Of a stretch of DNA of 64,000 nt, positions 15,709 through 24,848 are shown piece by piece. The DNA is from Rhodocyclaceae bacterium UBA2250 (GTDB taxonomy: Bacteria > Pseudomonadota > Gammaproteobacteria > Burkholderiales > Rhodocyclaceae): positions 17,842 to 81,841 of the forward strand of contig DDXW01000075.1 of assembly GCA_002347285.1 (NCBI GenBank), read 5' to 3'. Both the position numbers and the translations under genes were made by a program. Each line of letters starts with the position of its first letter. Position 1 is the first letter of the stretch. The notes under the pieces are model-generated. The model was not told the origin of the DNA, made no database searches, and was given only the letters and a program-made list of their open reading frames with translations.

Positions 15709-16259
15709 ACCGCATCCTCGTCGCCGCGACTGCGGCGCTGCTGGCCACCACCGCAGACGCGCAGGACCGCGGCCCCGTTACCAAGAACAGTTCCCCGCCG
15801 CTGATCGTGGTCGAGGACAAAGGCGGCACCTCGGCGCTGCCGTACTACCGGGCCTTGAATCCGCAGGATGCGCAGCCCGGTCAGCCAGCCACGCCGCAAA
15901 CCAAGCCGCGCATTGGCGGCCCGGCCGAAGCCGAGGCGGCCATGCTGCCGGTGCGCTCGATGCGGCTGACACCCGGCGACGAGCCGCGCCGCGTGATCCG
16001 CGCGCCGGGCCTGACGCCGCTGTTCCTGATCGGCGACGACGACCGCTCACGAGCCTGGCTCCAACGACGGGGCAAGGACTTGCAGGCGCTACGCGCCGTG
16101 GGCTTGGTGGTCAACGTGGCGACGCCCGAAGCCCTGGCCGCGCTGCGTCGCCTCGCACCGGGCTTGATGCTGTCGCCGGCCTCGGGCGACGAGCTGGCGC
16201 AGCGCTTGGGGCTCAAGCACTACCCGGTGCTGATCACCGCCACCGGCATCGAGCCCTGA
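15705..16259 (+). CDS. TIGR03765 family ICE protein
   Basis: A 184-residue exported protein of the TIGR03765 (PFL_4695) family. It has a signal peptide (residues 1-19, ending ADAQD), a disordered middle, and a conserved C-terminal half (PVRSMRLTPGDEPRRVIRAPGLTPLFLIGDDDRSRAWLQRRG, then VGLVVNVATPEALAALRRLAPGL). Its position between the transglycosylase and traD is the usual one. Its biochemical role is unknown, presumably periplasmic and linked to mating-pair formation. Confidence 0.85.
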   Translation: MNRILVAATAALLATTADAQDRGPVTKNSSPPLIVVEDKGGTSALPYYRALNPQDAQPGQPATPQTKPRIGGPAEAEAAMLPVRSMRLTPGDEPRRVIRAPGLTPLFLIGDDDRSRAWLQRRGKDLQALRAVGLVVNVATPEALAALRRLAPGLMLSPASGDELAQRLGLKHYPVLITATGIEP

Positions 16260-16279
16260 CGTGACGTGAAGCACCCGCC

Positions 16280-18439
16280 ATGCCCCAGTCCCAAGCCGTC
16301 GAAGTCTTGCTGCGGCCAGCGGTGGAGCTATACACCGTCGCGGTCTGTGCGGGCGCCGCGTTTCTGTGCCTGGTGGCCCCGTGGTCGCTCGCGCTGAGTC
16401 CCTTGCTGGGCCTGGGCAGCGCGCTCGCTTTCCTCACCTTCGGCGCGCTGCGCTTTCGCGACGCCTGGGCCATCCTGCGCTACCGGCGCAACATCCGGCG
16501 CCTGCCGCGCTACGTGATGACCAGCCGCGACGTGCCGGTCAGCCAGCAGCGGCTGTTCGTCGGCCGGGGCTTCCACTGGGACCAGCGTCACACGCACCGA
16601 CTGATGCAGACGTATCGGTCGGAGTTCCGTCGCTACGTGGAGCCGACGGCAATCTATCGGATGGCACGGCGCATGGAAGAGCGCCTGGAGTTCGCGCCGT
16701 ACCCGTTGTCCAAGATGGCGAAGGCCCTGGCCTGGGACAGCCCGCTGAACCCGGCGCGGCCGCTGCCGCCGGTGGGCGGCCTGCCGCGGCTGCACGGCAT
16801 CGAGCCGCACGAGGTCGACGTCACCCTGCCGTTGGCCGAGCGCGTCGGCCACAGCTTGGTGTTAGGCACCACGCGCGTCGGCAAGACCCGCCTGGCCGAG
16901 CTGTTCATCACGCAGGACATCCGGCGCAAGGTCAATGGACAGCACGAGGTCGTGATCGTCTTCGATCCCAAGGGCGATGCGGATCTGTTGAAGCGCATGT
17001 ACGTGGAGGCCAAGCGCGCCGGACGCGAAGGCGAGTTCTACGTTTTCCACCTGGGCTGGCCGGACATCAGCGCCCGCTACAACGCGGTGGGCCGCTTCGG
17101 ACGCATCTCGGAAGTTGCCACGCGCATCGCCGGCCAGCTTTCCGGTGAAGGCAACAGCGCGGCGTTCCGCGAGTTCGCCTGGCGCTTCGTCAACATCATC
17201 GCGCGGGCGTTGGTCGAGCTGGGGCAGCGGCCCGACTACCTGCTGATCCAGCGCCATGTCATCAACATCGATGCGCTGTTCATCGAGTACGCCCAGCACT
17301 ACTTCGCCCGGAACGAGCCCAAGGCCTGGGAGGTCATCGTCCAGCTCGAAGCCAAGCTGAACGACAAGAACATCCCGCGCAACATGATCGGCCGCGAGAA
17401 GCGCGTCGTCGCGCTGGAGCAGTACCTGTCGCAGGTGCGCATCTACGACCCTGTGCTCGACGGCCTGCGCAGCGCGGTGCGCTACGACAGGACGTACTTC
17501 GACAAGATCGTCGCATCGCTCCTACCGCTGCTGGAGAAGCTGACCACCGGCAAGATCGCGCAGTTGCTGGCGCCGAACTATTCGGACCTCGCCGACCCAC
17601 GCCCGATCTTCGACTGGATGCAGATCATCAGGAAGCGGGCCGTGGTCTATGTCGGCCTCGATGCACTGTCGGACGCGGAAGTCGCGGCGGCGGTCGGCAA
17701 TTCGATGTTCTCCGACCTCGTATCCGTCGCGGGTCACATCTACAAGTTCGGCATCGACGACGGCCTGCCGGGTGCCGCGACGGGCATCAAGGTGCCCATC
17801 AACGTCCATGCCGACGAGTTCAACGAACTCATGGGCGACGAGTTCATACCCATGGTCAACAAGGGCGGCGGCGCGGGCGTCCAGGTCACGGCCTACACGC
17901 AGACCCTCTCGGACATCGAGGCACGCATCGGCAACCGCGCGAAGGCGGGCCAGGTGGTGGGCAACTTCAACAACCTGTTCATGCTGCGCGTGCGCGAGAC
18001 CGCCACGGCCGAACTGCTGACGCGGCAACTGCCCAAGGTCGAGGTCTACACGACGACGGTGATGAGCGGCGCCACCGACAGCTCGGACCCGACCGGCAAC
18101 ACCGCCTTCACCTCCAACACGCAGGACCGCATCAGCAGCAACAGCGTGCCGCTGATTGAACCGGCGCACGTGGTCGGGCTGCCCAAGGGCCAGTGCTTTG
18201 CACTGATCGAGGGCGGGCACCTCTGGAAGGTGCGCATGCCCTTGCCGGCGCCCGACCCCGACGAGGCCATGCCCAAGGATTTGCAGGAGCTGGCCGGCTA
18301 CATGCGCCAGCACTACGTCGAGGCCGGCGATTGGTGGGACAACAATGGGCTTCCCGGACTGCAGGACCAAGCACTGCCCGACGACTTGCTCGCCGACTTC
18401 AAGCAGATGGCCAGCGCGGATGAAGGGGCCACGGGATGA
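16280..18439 (+). CDS. traD: Type IV coupling protein TraD (TIGR03743)
   Basis: A 719-residue T4CP ATPase that brings the relaxase-DNA complex to the transfer channel. The N-terminus has two membrane spans (about residues 14-55). Walker A is GTTRVGKT (about 196-203), preceded by LAERVGHSLVL, and a strand with IVFDPKGDADLL follows. A Walker B-like VVYVGLDAL lies near residue 455, with the family block GAGVQVTAYTQTLSDIEARIG near 530-550. It matches SXT/ICE TraD (TIGR03743) over its whole length. Its stop overlaps the next start (ATGA at 18436-18439). Confidence 0.95.
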   Translation: MPQSQAVEVLLRPAVELYTVAVCAGAAFLCLVAPWSLALSPLLGLGSALAFLTFGALRFRDAWAILRYRRNIRRLPRYVMTSRDVPVSQQRLFVGRGFHWDQRHTHRLMQTYRSEFRRYVEPTAIYRMARRMEERLEFAPYPLSKMAKALAWDSPLNPARPLPPVGGLPRLHGIEPHEVDVTLPLAERVGHSLVLGTTRVGKTRLAELFITQDIRRKVNGQHEVVIVFDPKGDADLLKRMYVEAKRAGREGEFYVFHLGWPDISARYNAVGRFGRISEVATRIAGQLSGEGNSAAFREFAWRFVNIIARALVELGQRPDYLLIQRHVINIDALFIEYAQHYFARNEPKAWEVIVQLEAKLNDKNIPRNMIGREKRVVALEQYLSQVRIYDPVLDGLRSAVRYDRTYFDKIVASLLPLLEKLTTGKIAQLLAPNYSDLADPRPIFDWMQIIRKRAVVYVGLDALSDAEVAAAVGNSMFSDLVSVAGHIYKFGIDDGLPGAATGIKVPINVHADEFNELMGDEFIPMVNKGGGAGVQVTAYTQTLSDIEARIGNRAKAGQVVGNFNNLFMLRVRETATAELLTRQLPKVEVYTTTVMSGATDSSDPTGNTAFTSNTQDRISSNSVPLIEPAHVVGLPKGQCFALIEGGHLWKVRMPLPAPDPDEAMPKDLQELAGYMRQHYVEAGDWWDNNGLPGLQDQALPDDLLADFKQMASADEGATG

Positions 18440-19185
18440 GCGACCCCGCCGTCGCCGTCCAGCGCCAGCAGGTTCGCCAGCAGGGCCTGATCGCAGGCCT
18501 CATCACGCTGCCGTTCCGGCTGTTCGGGGTGTTGGCCGGTTCGCTGGTGCTGTGCATCGCGATCGAGTGCATCGGCATGCACTTCTTCTGGCCCGAGCAG
18601 GGCTGGCGCCATGCGCAGGGCATGCTGAACTACGAGCTGTCGCAGGTCTCGGAGCATTTCACGCAAAGCGTGCTGGTGCAGGAGCCGGGGCGCAGCGCCC
18701 TCCAGCTCGTCGAGTGGGCCTACCAAGGACTGTTCGTGAAAACGGGCCTGCTGGACTGGATACGCGACGCGGCGGCGCAATCGCGTGCCGGCGCGCGCAG
18801 CCAGGCGCAGGACTTCCGCTACTACATCGGTCAGCTCTACGTGCATGTCGAGAGCTACCTGATCGCCTCGGCGTACACAGTGCTGGTGTTCCTCGTGCGG
18901 CTGCTGGTGCTGGTCCTGACCTTGCCGCTGTTCCTGATGGCGGCCTTCACCGGCCTGGTGGACGGGCTCGTGCGCCGCGACGTGCGCGGCTTCGGCGCCG
19001 GCCGCGAATCGGGCTTCGTCTACCACCGGGCGAGAGCCAGCCTGATGCCGCTGGCGGTGCTGCCCTGGGTCACTTACCTCGCGCTGCCGGTCAGCGTGCA
19101 TCCGCTGCTGATCCTGCTGCCCAGCGCGGCGCTGCTCGGCGTCGCGGTGTGCATCGCGTCGGCGACGTTCAAGAAGTATCTGTGA
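18436..19185 (+). CDS. TIGR03747 family ICE membrane protein
   Basis: A 249-residue integral membrane protein of the TIGR03747 family, partner of TraD in ICE clusters. Four hydrophobic segments are visible: about residues 18-45, 150-178 (YTVLVFLVRLLVLVLTLPLFLMAAFTGL), 200-218 and 222-243. A large loop between the first and second holds the conserved EHFTQSVLV region. It is translationally coupled to traD. This is the last transfer gene before the CBASS cargo; in related ICEs the RAQPRD gene follows, with variable genes between. Confidence 0.9.
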   Translation: MSDPAVAVQRQQVRQQGLIAGLITLPFRLFGVLAGSLVLCIAIECIGMHFFWPEQGWRHAQGMLNYELSQVSEHFTQSVLVQEPGRSALQLVEWAYQGLFVKTGLLDWIRDAAAQSRAGARSQAQDFRYYIGQLYVHVESYLIASAYTVLVFLVRLLVLVLTLPLFLMAAFTGLVDGLVRRDVRGFGAGRESGFVYHRARASLMPLAVLPWVTYLALPVSVHPLLILLPSAALLGVAVCIASATFKKYL

Positions 19186-19320
19186 AAGCGGTTCAAGATA
19201 ATCTCCGTCTCACTCTTCATGGCGACTCATCGACACCAAACATCTTTTGACCTTTGACACTGCATCCACCCTACATCTTCGAGGCCATGTGGCCACTCAG
19301 ACACACGAACGCAAATGGTC

Positions 19321-20190
19321 TCAGCGGCGCCTGCTGCGTCCCGGCCACGGTAGCTGCCCAGTGAGTTCAGCCAAGCCACCGTCGTCCTCGACGCGTACAC
19401 CGAAGCGGTTCACTTCGACCTCAGGTAAATCGTCGCTGTCGAACCAGAGCAGCGAGGTCGTGGTGTCAGTACGTGCGTAGTGCCTGGAGAGTTCCCAGAG
19501 ATCGAGGCCCTTTTCCCAGTTGTCGAACCAGATGTCTTGTGCAACCTCATCTGTGTCGGCAGCACTGCTGCCTGAAGAACGGAGACGGTGAGCCACAGAG
19601 CCGACAGGAATGGCAGACCTGGGAGATATCCAAGCCCCAGCCTGTCGCAAACTGGTGGAGCGTGCCGCGTAGCGCACTGCACCGCGCTCCATGGTGACGA
19701 AGGCGCAAGGGATGTCGCTGAGGGAGGCGAACCGCGACGCAGCGGCGGGAAATGATGTGCTGAAAAGCGCCGCCATGCCCTGGATCAGCTCCAGCGAAGG
19801 TTCTTCCTTGGGCACAAGCGATAGCCATTGCTGATACGGCATCAGCAACTCGGCGGCGAAAGTGTCGCATGCGATTTCGTTCGGATGCCGCTTCGCATAG
19901 GACCAGGACGGCACCTCTTCGTGGCTCGATTCCAGCGCAAGGACGATATGCGCAATTTCGTGGCAGATGGTGAAGCGTTGGCGTTCTTCTGTCTCCAGCG
20001 AATTCACCGTGATCACGTGCTTGCCATTCGGCTTGGTGATCGTGTAGCCGGACTCCCCCTCACTAAGCTCCTCTTTCTTGACTTTGGCGTTGGCCGCGAC
20101 CACATAGGGCGTCAGGTCTTCTCGGATGCCGGACACATCAACCTTCGCAACAAAGGCCCGTGCTTTCTGTGTGACATCCGCTTCATCCAT
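19321..20190 (-). CDS. capP: CapP-like ImmA/IrrE metallopeptidase
   Basis: A 289-residue zinc peptidase of the ImmA/IrrE (COG2856) family. The HEXXH motif is HEIAH at residues 77-81, directly after Cys76. A second family block, NEIACDTFAAELLMP (residues 104-118), supplies a likely third ligand and includes Cys108. The C-terminal half (about 160-289) is a sensor-like region typical of this group. It follows an XRE gene by 2 nt and is transcribed away from a type II CBASS operon. This is the layout of CapH-CapP pairs, in which DNA damage activates CapP to cleave the repressor CapH. Function is inferred from the family and context. A general ImmA-type regulator is the alternative. Confidence 0.85.
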   Translation of the reverse strand: MDEADVTQKARAFVAKVDVSGIREDLTPYVVAANAKVKKEELSEGESGYTITKPNGKHVITVNSLETEERQRFTICHEIAHIVLALESSHEEVPSWSYAKRHPNEIACDTFAAELLMPYQQWLSLVPKEEPSLELIQGMAALFSTSFPAAASRFASLSDIPCAFVTMERGAVRYAARSTSLRQAGAWISPRSAIPVGSVAHRLRSSGSSAADTDEVAQDIWFDNWEKGLDLWELSRHYARTDTTTSLLWFDSDDLPEVEVNRFGVRVEDDGGLAELTGQLPWPGRSRRR

Positions 20191-20192
20191 AT

Positions 20193-20579
20193 TCAGTCAT
20201 CCTCGTCCTCGAATGCTCGCTGTATCCGGGCGATCAGTGTCGCGGGATCGGGCCTTGTATTTCCACGATGCCTCACGCCTGCTGCAGCCGAAAAGATGTC
20301 GATGCTGATGGAAGGATCGTTCAGCACGAATTCAACAAGGCGGGGATCGGCCTCCGCATGGTCGACAAGCCACATCACCAGCGCAGCATCTCTTTCACCT
20401 GGTTTGAGAACCTTCAGCAGCTTCTCGACTAAGTCCACTGACGGATTTGTCTTTTCGCCGGACTCCAGCCGGTGGACATAGGCATGGTCCACCGAAGACA
20501 GTTGACCGATTTCGCGCAATGAGAGGGTTCTGCGCTCGCGTAGCGTCTTGAGGGCGACGCCCAGGCCTGTTTGTGACAT
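20193..20579 (-). CDS. capH: CapH-like XRE transcriptional repressor
   Basis: A 128-residue regulator with an N-terminal XRE-type helix-turn-helix (residues about 6-60: LKTLRERRTLSLREIGQLSSVDHAYVHRLESGEKTNPS). The C-terminal half is helical (VMWLVDHAEADPRLVEFVLND) and may oligomerise, and the tail is acidic (FEDEDD). I place the start at 20579, preceded by AAGGAA; a longer reading upstream has no support. It lies in one operon with the CapP-like peptidase and diverges from the CBASS genes. By analogy with CapH it should repress the CBASS promoter, probably at the inverted repeat at 20691-20710. Confidence 0.8.
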   Translation of the reverse strand: MSQTGLGVALKTLRERRTLSLREIGQLSSVDHAYVHRLESGEKTNPSVDLVEKLLKVLKPGERDAALVMWLVDHAEADPRLVEFVLNDPSISIDIFSAAAGVRHRGNTRPDPATLIARIQRAFEDEDD

Positions 20580-20645
20580 CCGTTCCGTTCCTTGTGGCTG
20601 CGGCGGACAACGGTGTGTGTCCGGTCCGAAGCAGTTGCGTTCTGC

Positions 20646-20680
20646 GGCACCAAGCCCACCATTTGCAGTTTGGCACCAAG
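20646..20680. repeat. Direct repeat GGCACCAAG x2
   Basis: GGCACCAAG occurs at 20646-20654 and again at 20672-20680, in the intergenic region between the divergent capH and CBASS transcripts. The second copy lies between the -35 and -10 of the CBASS promoter candidate, so these may be secondary regulator sites. Confidence 0.4.
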
Positions 20681-20691
20681 TCTGATACATT
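20663..20691 (+). promoter_or_regulatory. Candidate CBASS operon promoter
   Basis: A -35-like TTGCAG (20663-20668) and an extended -10 (TGA-TACATT, hexamer 20686-20691) are separated by 17 nt. They would start transcription near 20698, inside the inverted repeat at 20691-20710. The start codon of the first gene lies about 158 nt downstream. Confidence 0.5.
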
Positions 20692-20710
20692 GTTGTCCAG
20701 CCAGACAACA
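20691..20710. promoter_or_regulatory. Candidate CapH operator
   Basis: A perfect inverted repeat, TGTTGTC (20691-20697), 6-nt spacer, GACAACA (20704-20710), covers the expected transcription start of the CBASS operon. This is where a repressor of the XRE type would block initiation. Binding by CapH is inference. Confidence 0.6.
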
Positions 20711-20855
20711 GAAGTGAGTTCTACGACTGCAGCAAGTTGATTTGGCTTGACTCGCCCGTTGTCTGCAAGAGCAACGAATTTTGCTTCAACCGGTGGTCAT
20801 TGGCAACCCGGCCGGCTGGCCGGGGTCTCGATGGTTCAACTTTAGGAAATTCGCC

Positions 20856-21080
20856 ATGACAGGCAAAAATCAGCATGTAGTTCCTCACCAGGACGGTTGG
20901 GCCGTCAAGGGTGCCGGCAATCAACGGGCAACCTCCGTGCACGATACGCAGCAGCAGGCCATTGACGCGGCGCGGGACATCGCACGCAACCAGCAGTCCG
21001 AACTGGTCATCCACCGTCCGGACGGTCGCATCCGTGACAAGGACAGCCACGGTAACGACTCCTTCCCGCCGAAGGGCTGA
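20856..21080 (+). CDS. DUF2188 protein, first gene of CBASS operon
   Basis: A 74-residue protein of the DUF2188 family, a small fold usually shown by HVVPHQDGWAVKGAGNQRATSVHDTQQQAIDAARDIARNQ and the final HRPDGRIRDKDSHGNDSFP; both blocks are clear here. The ATG at 20856 follows TTAGGAAAT. It is 5 nt from capV, so it is very likely in the same transcript. DUF2188 proteins have no established biochemical role. Its place at the head of a CBASS operon makes a regulatory or accessory role worth testing, but nothing in the sequence defines one. Confidence 0.85.
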   Translation: MTGKNQHVVPHQDGWAVKGAGNQRATSVHDTQQQAIDAARDIARNQQSELVIHRPDGRIRDKDSHGNDSFPPKG

Positions 21081-21085
21081 GTGCC

Positions 21086-22087
21086 ATGATGGGCGTGCCC
21101 ACCTACCATGTGCTCGCCCTGTCTGGGGGCGGCTATCGCGGCTTGTACACAGCGACGGTTCTTGCCGAGCTTGAAGCCGTGCTAGGCCGCCCCATCGCTT
21201 CGCACTTCGACCTGATCTGCGGCACCTCTGCAGGCGGGATGCTGGCCTTGGGGCTGGCCGCGGAAATCCCCGCCATTGAACTCAAAGCCTTGTTCGAACG
21301 ACAGGGCTCCCGCATCTTTGGTTGCCGAAGTCTCGCTCGGCGCCTTCTGGGCTTCTGGTTGACCGCCAAGCACGACTCCGCAGGGTTGCGGGGCGTGCTG
21401 ACCGAGCGCTTTCAAGACGCCACGATCGGCAACTTGAAGCACCGCGTTCTCGTGCCAGCCGTCAACTACTCGACGGGGCGCGGCCAGTTCTTCAAAACGC
21501 CTCACCATCCCTCATTTGAGATGGACCACCGCATGAGAATCGTGGATGTGGCGTTGGCGACCGCCGCTGCGCCCGTTTACTTTCCGCTAGCGCGCAACGA
21601 TCGTGGCGTCTTTGCGGATGGAGGACTGGTCGGCAATGCGCCAGGACTGTTCGGGCTGCACGAAGTCAATACGTTCCTCGCGCCGAAACAGAATGCACTG
21701 GTCCGGGTGCTGTCCATCGGCACGATGACGATCGGTGCAACCGTCCGTGGCGGCGCCAGCCTCGACCGCGGATTCGGCAAGTGGCGCGGAGGGCTGTTCG
21801 ATCTGGTGATCTCTGCCCAGGAGTCGTCGGTGGACTACATGCTGCGCCAGTCGTTGGGTAGCAACTACTTCCAGATCGACGACAAGGCCACGCCCGATCA
21901 AAGCAAGGACGTAAAGGCGCTGGACCGGGTTTCCATCGGCGCCACGAATACGCTGAAGGACCGCGGCAATCATGCAGCGCAGCGCGCGCTTGGCGACCCT
22001 CTTTTCCAACCGTTTCGAGCGCACCAGGCCGGCGCACCCACCTTCTATCACGGCCCCAACAAGAATGTGCCGGAGGCCGAATGCTGA
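21086..22087 (+). CDS. capV: CBASS effector: patatin-like phospholipase CapV
   Basis: A 333-residue patatin-like phospholipase. The oxyanion loop GGGYRG is at residues 14-19, the nucleophile motif GTSAG at 46-50 (Ser48), and the dyad Asp in DGG at 178-180. In type II CBASS, CapV is switched on by a cyclic dinucleotide from the neighbouring CD-NTase and degrades the inner membrane, killing the infected cell. The start at 21086 is 5 nt from the previous stop, and its own stop overlaps the CD-NTase start (ATGCTGA). All catalytic residues are present, so the effector looks intact. Confidence 0.93.
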   Translation: MMGVPTYHVLALSGGGYRGLYTATVLAELEAVLGRPIASHFDLICGTSAGGMLALGLAAEIPAIELKALFERQGSRIFGCRSLARRLLGFWLTAKHDSAGLRGVLTERFQDATIGNLKHRVLVPAVNYSTGRGQFFKTPHHPSFEMDHRMRIVDVALATAAAPVYFPLARNDRGVFADGGLVGNAPGLFGLHEVNTFLAPKQNALVRVLSIGTMTIGATVRGGASLDRGFGKWRGGLFDLVISAQESSVDYMLRQSLGSNYFQIDDKATPDQSKDVKALDRVSIGATNTLKDRGNHAAQRALGDPLFQPFRAHQAGAPTFYHGPNKNVPEAEC

Positions 22088-23223
22088 ACCTGAGCCCGCT
22101 TTTCTTTACCACCGTCGATGACGAATCCTGCATGCATGACGAGCTGGATCTGTCGCCCGAGCAACGAGCCTGGATCGCCAGCGCCCGAAATGATGTCAGG
22201 AACTGCCTTCGCACCGGAATTCCGCGCGTGCTGCGCGAACGCGGGTACACGGACGACGTGCCGCAGCCACGCTTCTTCACGCAAGGATCGTGGGCGTACA
22301 AGACCTTGAACGGCCCGGCACAACGGCCCCAGCAGGCGGATGTCGATGATGGTTGCTATCTGCCGTTGAGTTTTGTCTCGCAGACGAAGCGTCCCAGCAG
22401 GGCCACAACGGTGTTCTTTGCAGCTGCTGAAGAAGCCTTGAGGCTGTTGGTCGAGGAGAAGCACTGGAAGCTTGTCACCGACAAGCCGACATGCATCCGG
22501 ATTGTCATTGCGGCCTATGCCCACATCGACATTCCGTTGTACGCCATCCCCGACGAAGAATTCGTCACGCTCGCGAAAGCCTCGATGGAGCGATACGGCT
22601 ATGACTCGCTGACGGAGGCGGTGAACATGGCAGAGCGGGATGCCTGGACGGCATTGCCCGCTGATAAAGTGCTCCTGGCTCACCGCGAGTGCAACTGGAT
22701 GCCCTCCGACCCCAGGCCTGTGAAGGAATGGTTTTTGGGCGAGGTGGAGGCCAAGGGCGAACAGTTCCGCCGCGTGATTCGCTACTTGAAGGCGTTTCGC
22801 GATTGGCGGTGGTCGAGCGGTGGACCGGCTTCGATTCTGTTGATGGCCGCTGCGGCTCCGCTATTCGAGAAGCGGGATCGGCGCGACGACCTGGCGTTGC
22901 TGGATGTCGTCGCGGCATTGCCGGCCCGGCTGCGCGCGGGGGTGAACAACCCCGTTGATGAGTCGGAGTCGCTTACTGCACGCCTTGGTAAAGAGGGCGT
23001 CGAAGAGGCTGCGAAAGCGTTCGAAGCATTCGAAAAAGTGCTGCGCGGAGCCACCAACGCCGGCAGCCCTTCACAGGCCTGCGTCTGGATGCAAGGCGAA
23101 TTCGGTCCGCGTTTTCCGAACGAGCCGGACCGGGTCAAGGTGGTATCCGTTGTCGCCACCATTGCCGCAGCGCCGGCTACGGCTGGTCCGAGCGAATTGG
23201 TCGGGCGCACGAAGGCCGGATGA
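22081..23223 (+). CDS. CBASS CD-NTase (DncV/cGAS-like)
   Basis: A 380-residue cGAS/DncV-like nucleotidyltransferase. The active site is complete: QGSW at residues 68-71, then ADVDDG with Asp87 and Asp89, and a third Asp in [10 protein letters not shown] (Asp150). The C-terminal half is the helical OAS-type spine ([15 protein letters not shown]). Resemblance to DncV suggests clade A and a cyclic dinucleotide product such as 3',3'-cGAMP, which I cannot prove from sequence. The last residue is Gly (RTKAG). In type II CBASS, Cap2 attaches the CD-NTase C-terminus to target proteins, so a terminal Gly fits. It overlaps both neighbours. Confidence 0.93.
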   Translation: MLNLSPLFFTTVDDESCMHDELDLSPEQRAWIASARNDVRNCLRTGIPRVLRERGYTDDVPQPRFFTQGSWAYKTLNGPAQRPQQADVDDGCYLPLSFVSQTKRPSRATTVFFAAAEEALRLLVEEKHWKLVTDKPTCIRIVIAAYAHIDIPLYAIPDEEFVTLAKASMERYGYDSLTEAVNMAERDAWTALPADKVLLAHRECNWMPSDPRPVKEWFLGEVEAKGEQFRRVIRYLKAFRDWRWSSGGPASILLMAAAAPLFEKRDRRDDLALLDVVAALPARLRAGVNNPVDESESLTARLGKEGVEEAAKAFEAFEKVLRGATNAGSPSQACVWMQGEFGPRFPNEPDRVKVVSVVATIAAAPATAGPSELVGRTKAG

Positions 23224-24848
23224 GCAGCGTCGCCGTGGTCTCCGATGTGGTCGAAGCCTTCAGGCTGCAAGGCTTCGAGTTTGTCGGCAAGACGGACGAC
23301 GGCTGGTTCAAGCTGAGGGGGCCGTTGATCCCGTGCGGCGCGGACGATGGCATTCCATGTGAGGTTCAGCTCGACCCTACCTTCTTCGACCTGCCTCGCA
23401 TTCGGCTGCTCGAAATTCCGCCTGAACTGCCCAATGCAGTTCCTCATCTTGGCGCGGAGGGCGGCCTTTGCTATCTGGCCAAGGGAACTGTCGTGCTGGA
23501 CATCTACGATCCTGTAGGGCAGTCCTTGGCGTGCCTGCAACGGGCGGCAGCGGTGCTCGGGCAGATCTTGAAGGGCGAGATGATCGAAGATCTCGCCGAA
23601 GAGTTCTTTGCCTACTGGAACGGCTGGCTTTGTTTTGTGGACATGCAAGGCGAAGATCTGGGGCGACAAAACTGTATCGTTGCGCAAGCCAATGGGAATC
23701 CACTCTGGTTCATCACCGACAACGAAGATCGAACAACAAGAAAGTTGCATTCACTCGGCTACCAGGTCACTGATAAAACGGTGCTGACATACCGGGTCAA
23801 GACCACCGCGCAACCCCGCCCACTAACCAGCCACTGGCCCCCCGAAACGGTGGGGGACGTCTTGGCTTGGCAAAGCACCCTGGACCCACGGTGTCGGCGC
23901 AAGATTCACGAACGAATCAAGGAAGGGCAAAGCAAAAAAGCAAATGGCGTCCTGATCATCATCGAATCGCCACTGATGACCTACGGCTTTGCCGTGCTCT
24001 TTGACCACCAAGTGAGTCAAAAGACCAAGCTTGCTGATCGCAGGGATTCGAGTTTTGGGCTGAAGGTAATGCCCGTCTCAGTGATCAGGATCGATGACCG
24101 GTATCTGGCCCAGCGCAACATCCCCAAGTCGAAAACGTTGGCGGGGAAACGAATCGCACTTGTGGGTTGCGGCACGATCGGCGGATACCTCTCGGACATG
24201 CTGGTCAAGGCCGGGGCAGGATCATGCGGAGGGAAACTCACGCTGGTGGATTTTGATGGCCTCCTTCCACAGAACATCGGACGGCATCGGCTCGGCTTCC
24301 CGGACCTGTTGTCGAACAAGGCTGAGGCGATGGCGAAGGAACTCAAGCGCTTGTCGCCAGGCGTCGAGGTTCATGCGCTCCCCGTGGACGTGAGACAGGC
24401 CCAACTGGGAAAGCTGGACCTACTCATCGATGCCACCGGCGAAGAATCCCTCGGGCATTGGCTGTGCGGCCGCTACAGGGCTCCCACGCCCATGCTTTCT
24501 GTTTGGATCGAAGGGCCGGGAACGGCTGTGCGTGCGCTCCTGAGAACGAACGCATCGGGTGCGTGCTACCGATGCCTATGGCAGAGCCACAGAAGAGGCG
24601 AACTTCGCTCGACCATTGATGCTCTGCCTAACATCTTGGCAGGCCACGGGTGCGAGGGCTTGTATGTGCCATTTCCGGCTTCGGTGTCGGTGCAGGCAGC
24701 CAGCTTGGGTGCTGAGATGGCCCTTGATTGGGTCAAGGGCGTCCACTCTCCTGCATTGCGGACCCGGCTGATCGACCAGACCCATCATCTGGCCACGCCT
24801 GACTGCGATCCTCTGCGAGATCATGATTGCCCTCTATGCAATTCCTAG
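23220..24848 (+). CDS. cap2: CBASS Cap2 E1-E2 fusion protein
   Basis: A 542-residue ubiquitin-transfer-like enzyme. The N-terminal E2-like domain (about 1-150) has a candidate catalytic Cys84 in [19 protein letters not shown] linker domain follows. The E1/ThiF-type adenylation domain starts near 308 with [14 protein letters not shown] (nucleotide loop 316-322) and VDFD (343-346). Cys478 ([10 protein letters not shown]) is the likely E1 cysteine. Two CxxC pairs (449/452 and 537/540) could hold a zinc ion. Cap2 conjugates the CD-NTase C-terminus to cellular proteins, priming it for signalling. The start overlaps the cdn stop (GGATGA), coupling translation. Confidence 0.93.
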   Translation: MSSVAVVSDVVEAFRLQGFEFVGKTDDGWFKLRGPLIPCGADDGIPCEVQLDPTFFDLPRIRLLEIPPELPNAVPHLGAEGGLCYLAKGTVVLDIYDPVGQSLACLQRAAAVLGQILKGEMIEDLAEEFFAYWNGWLCFVDMQGEDLGRQNCIVAQANGNPLWFITDNEDRTTRKLHSLGYQVTDKTVLTYRVKTTAQPRPLTSHWPPETVGDVLAWQSTLDPRCRRKIHERIKEGQSKKANGVLIIIESPLMTYGFAVLFDHQVSQKTKLADRRDSSFGLKVMPVSVIRIDDRYLAQRNIPKSKTLAGKRIALVGCGTIGGYLSDMLVKAGAGSCGGKLTLVDFDGLLPQNIGRHRLGFPDLLSNKAEAMAKELKRLSPGVEVHALPVDVRQAQLGKLDLLIDATGEESLGHWLCGRYRAPTPMLSVWIEGPGTAVRALLRTNASGACYRCLWQSHRRGELRSTIDALPNILAGHGCEGLYVPFPASVSVQAASLGAEMALDWVKGVHSPALRTRLIDQTHHLATPDCDPLRDHDCPLCNS

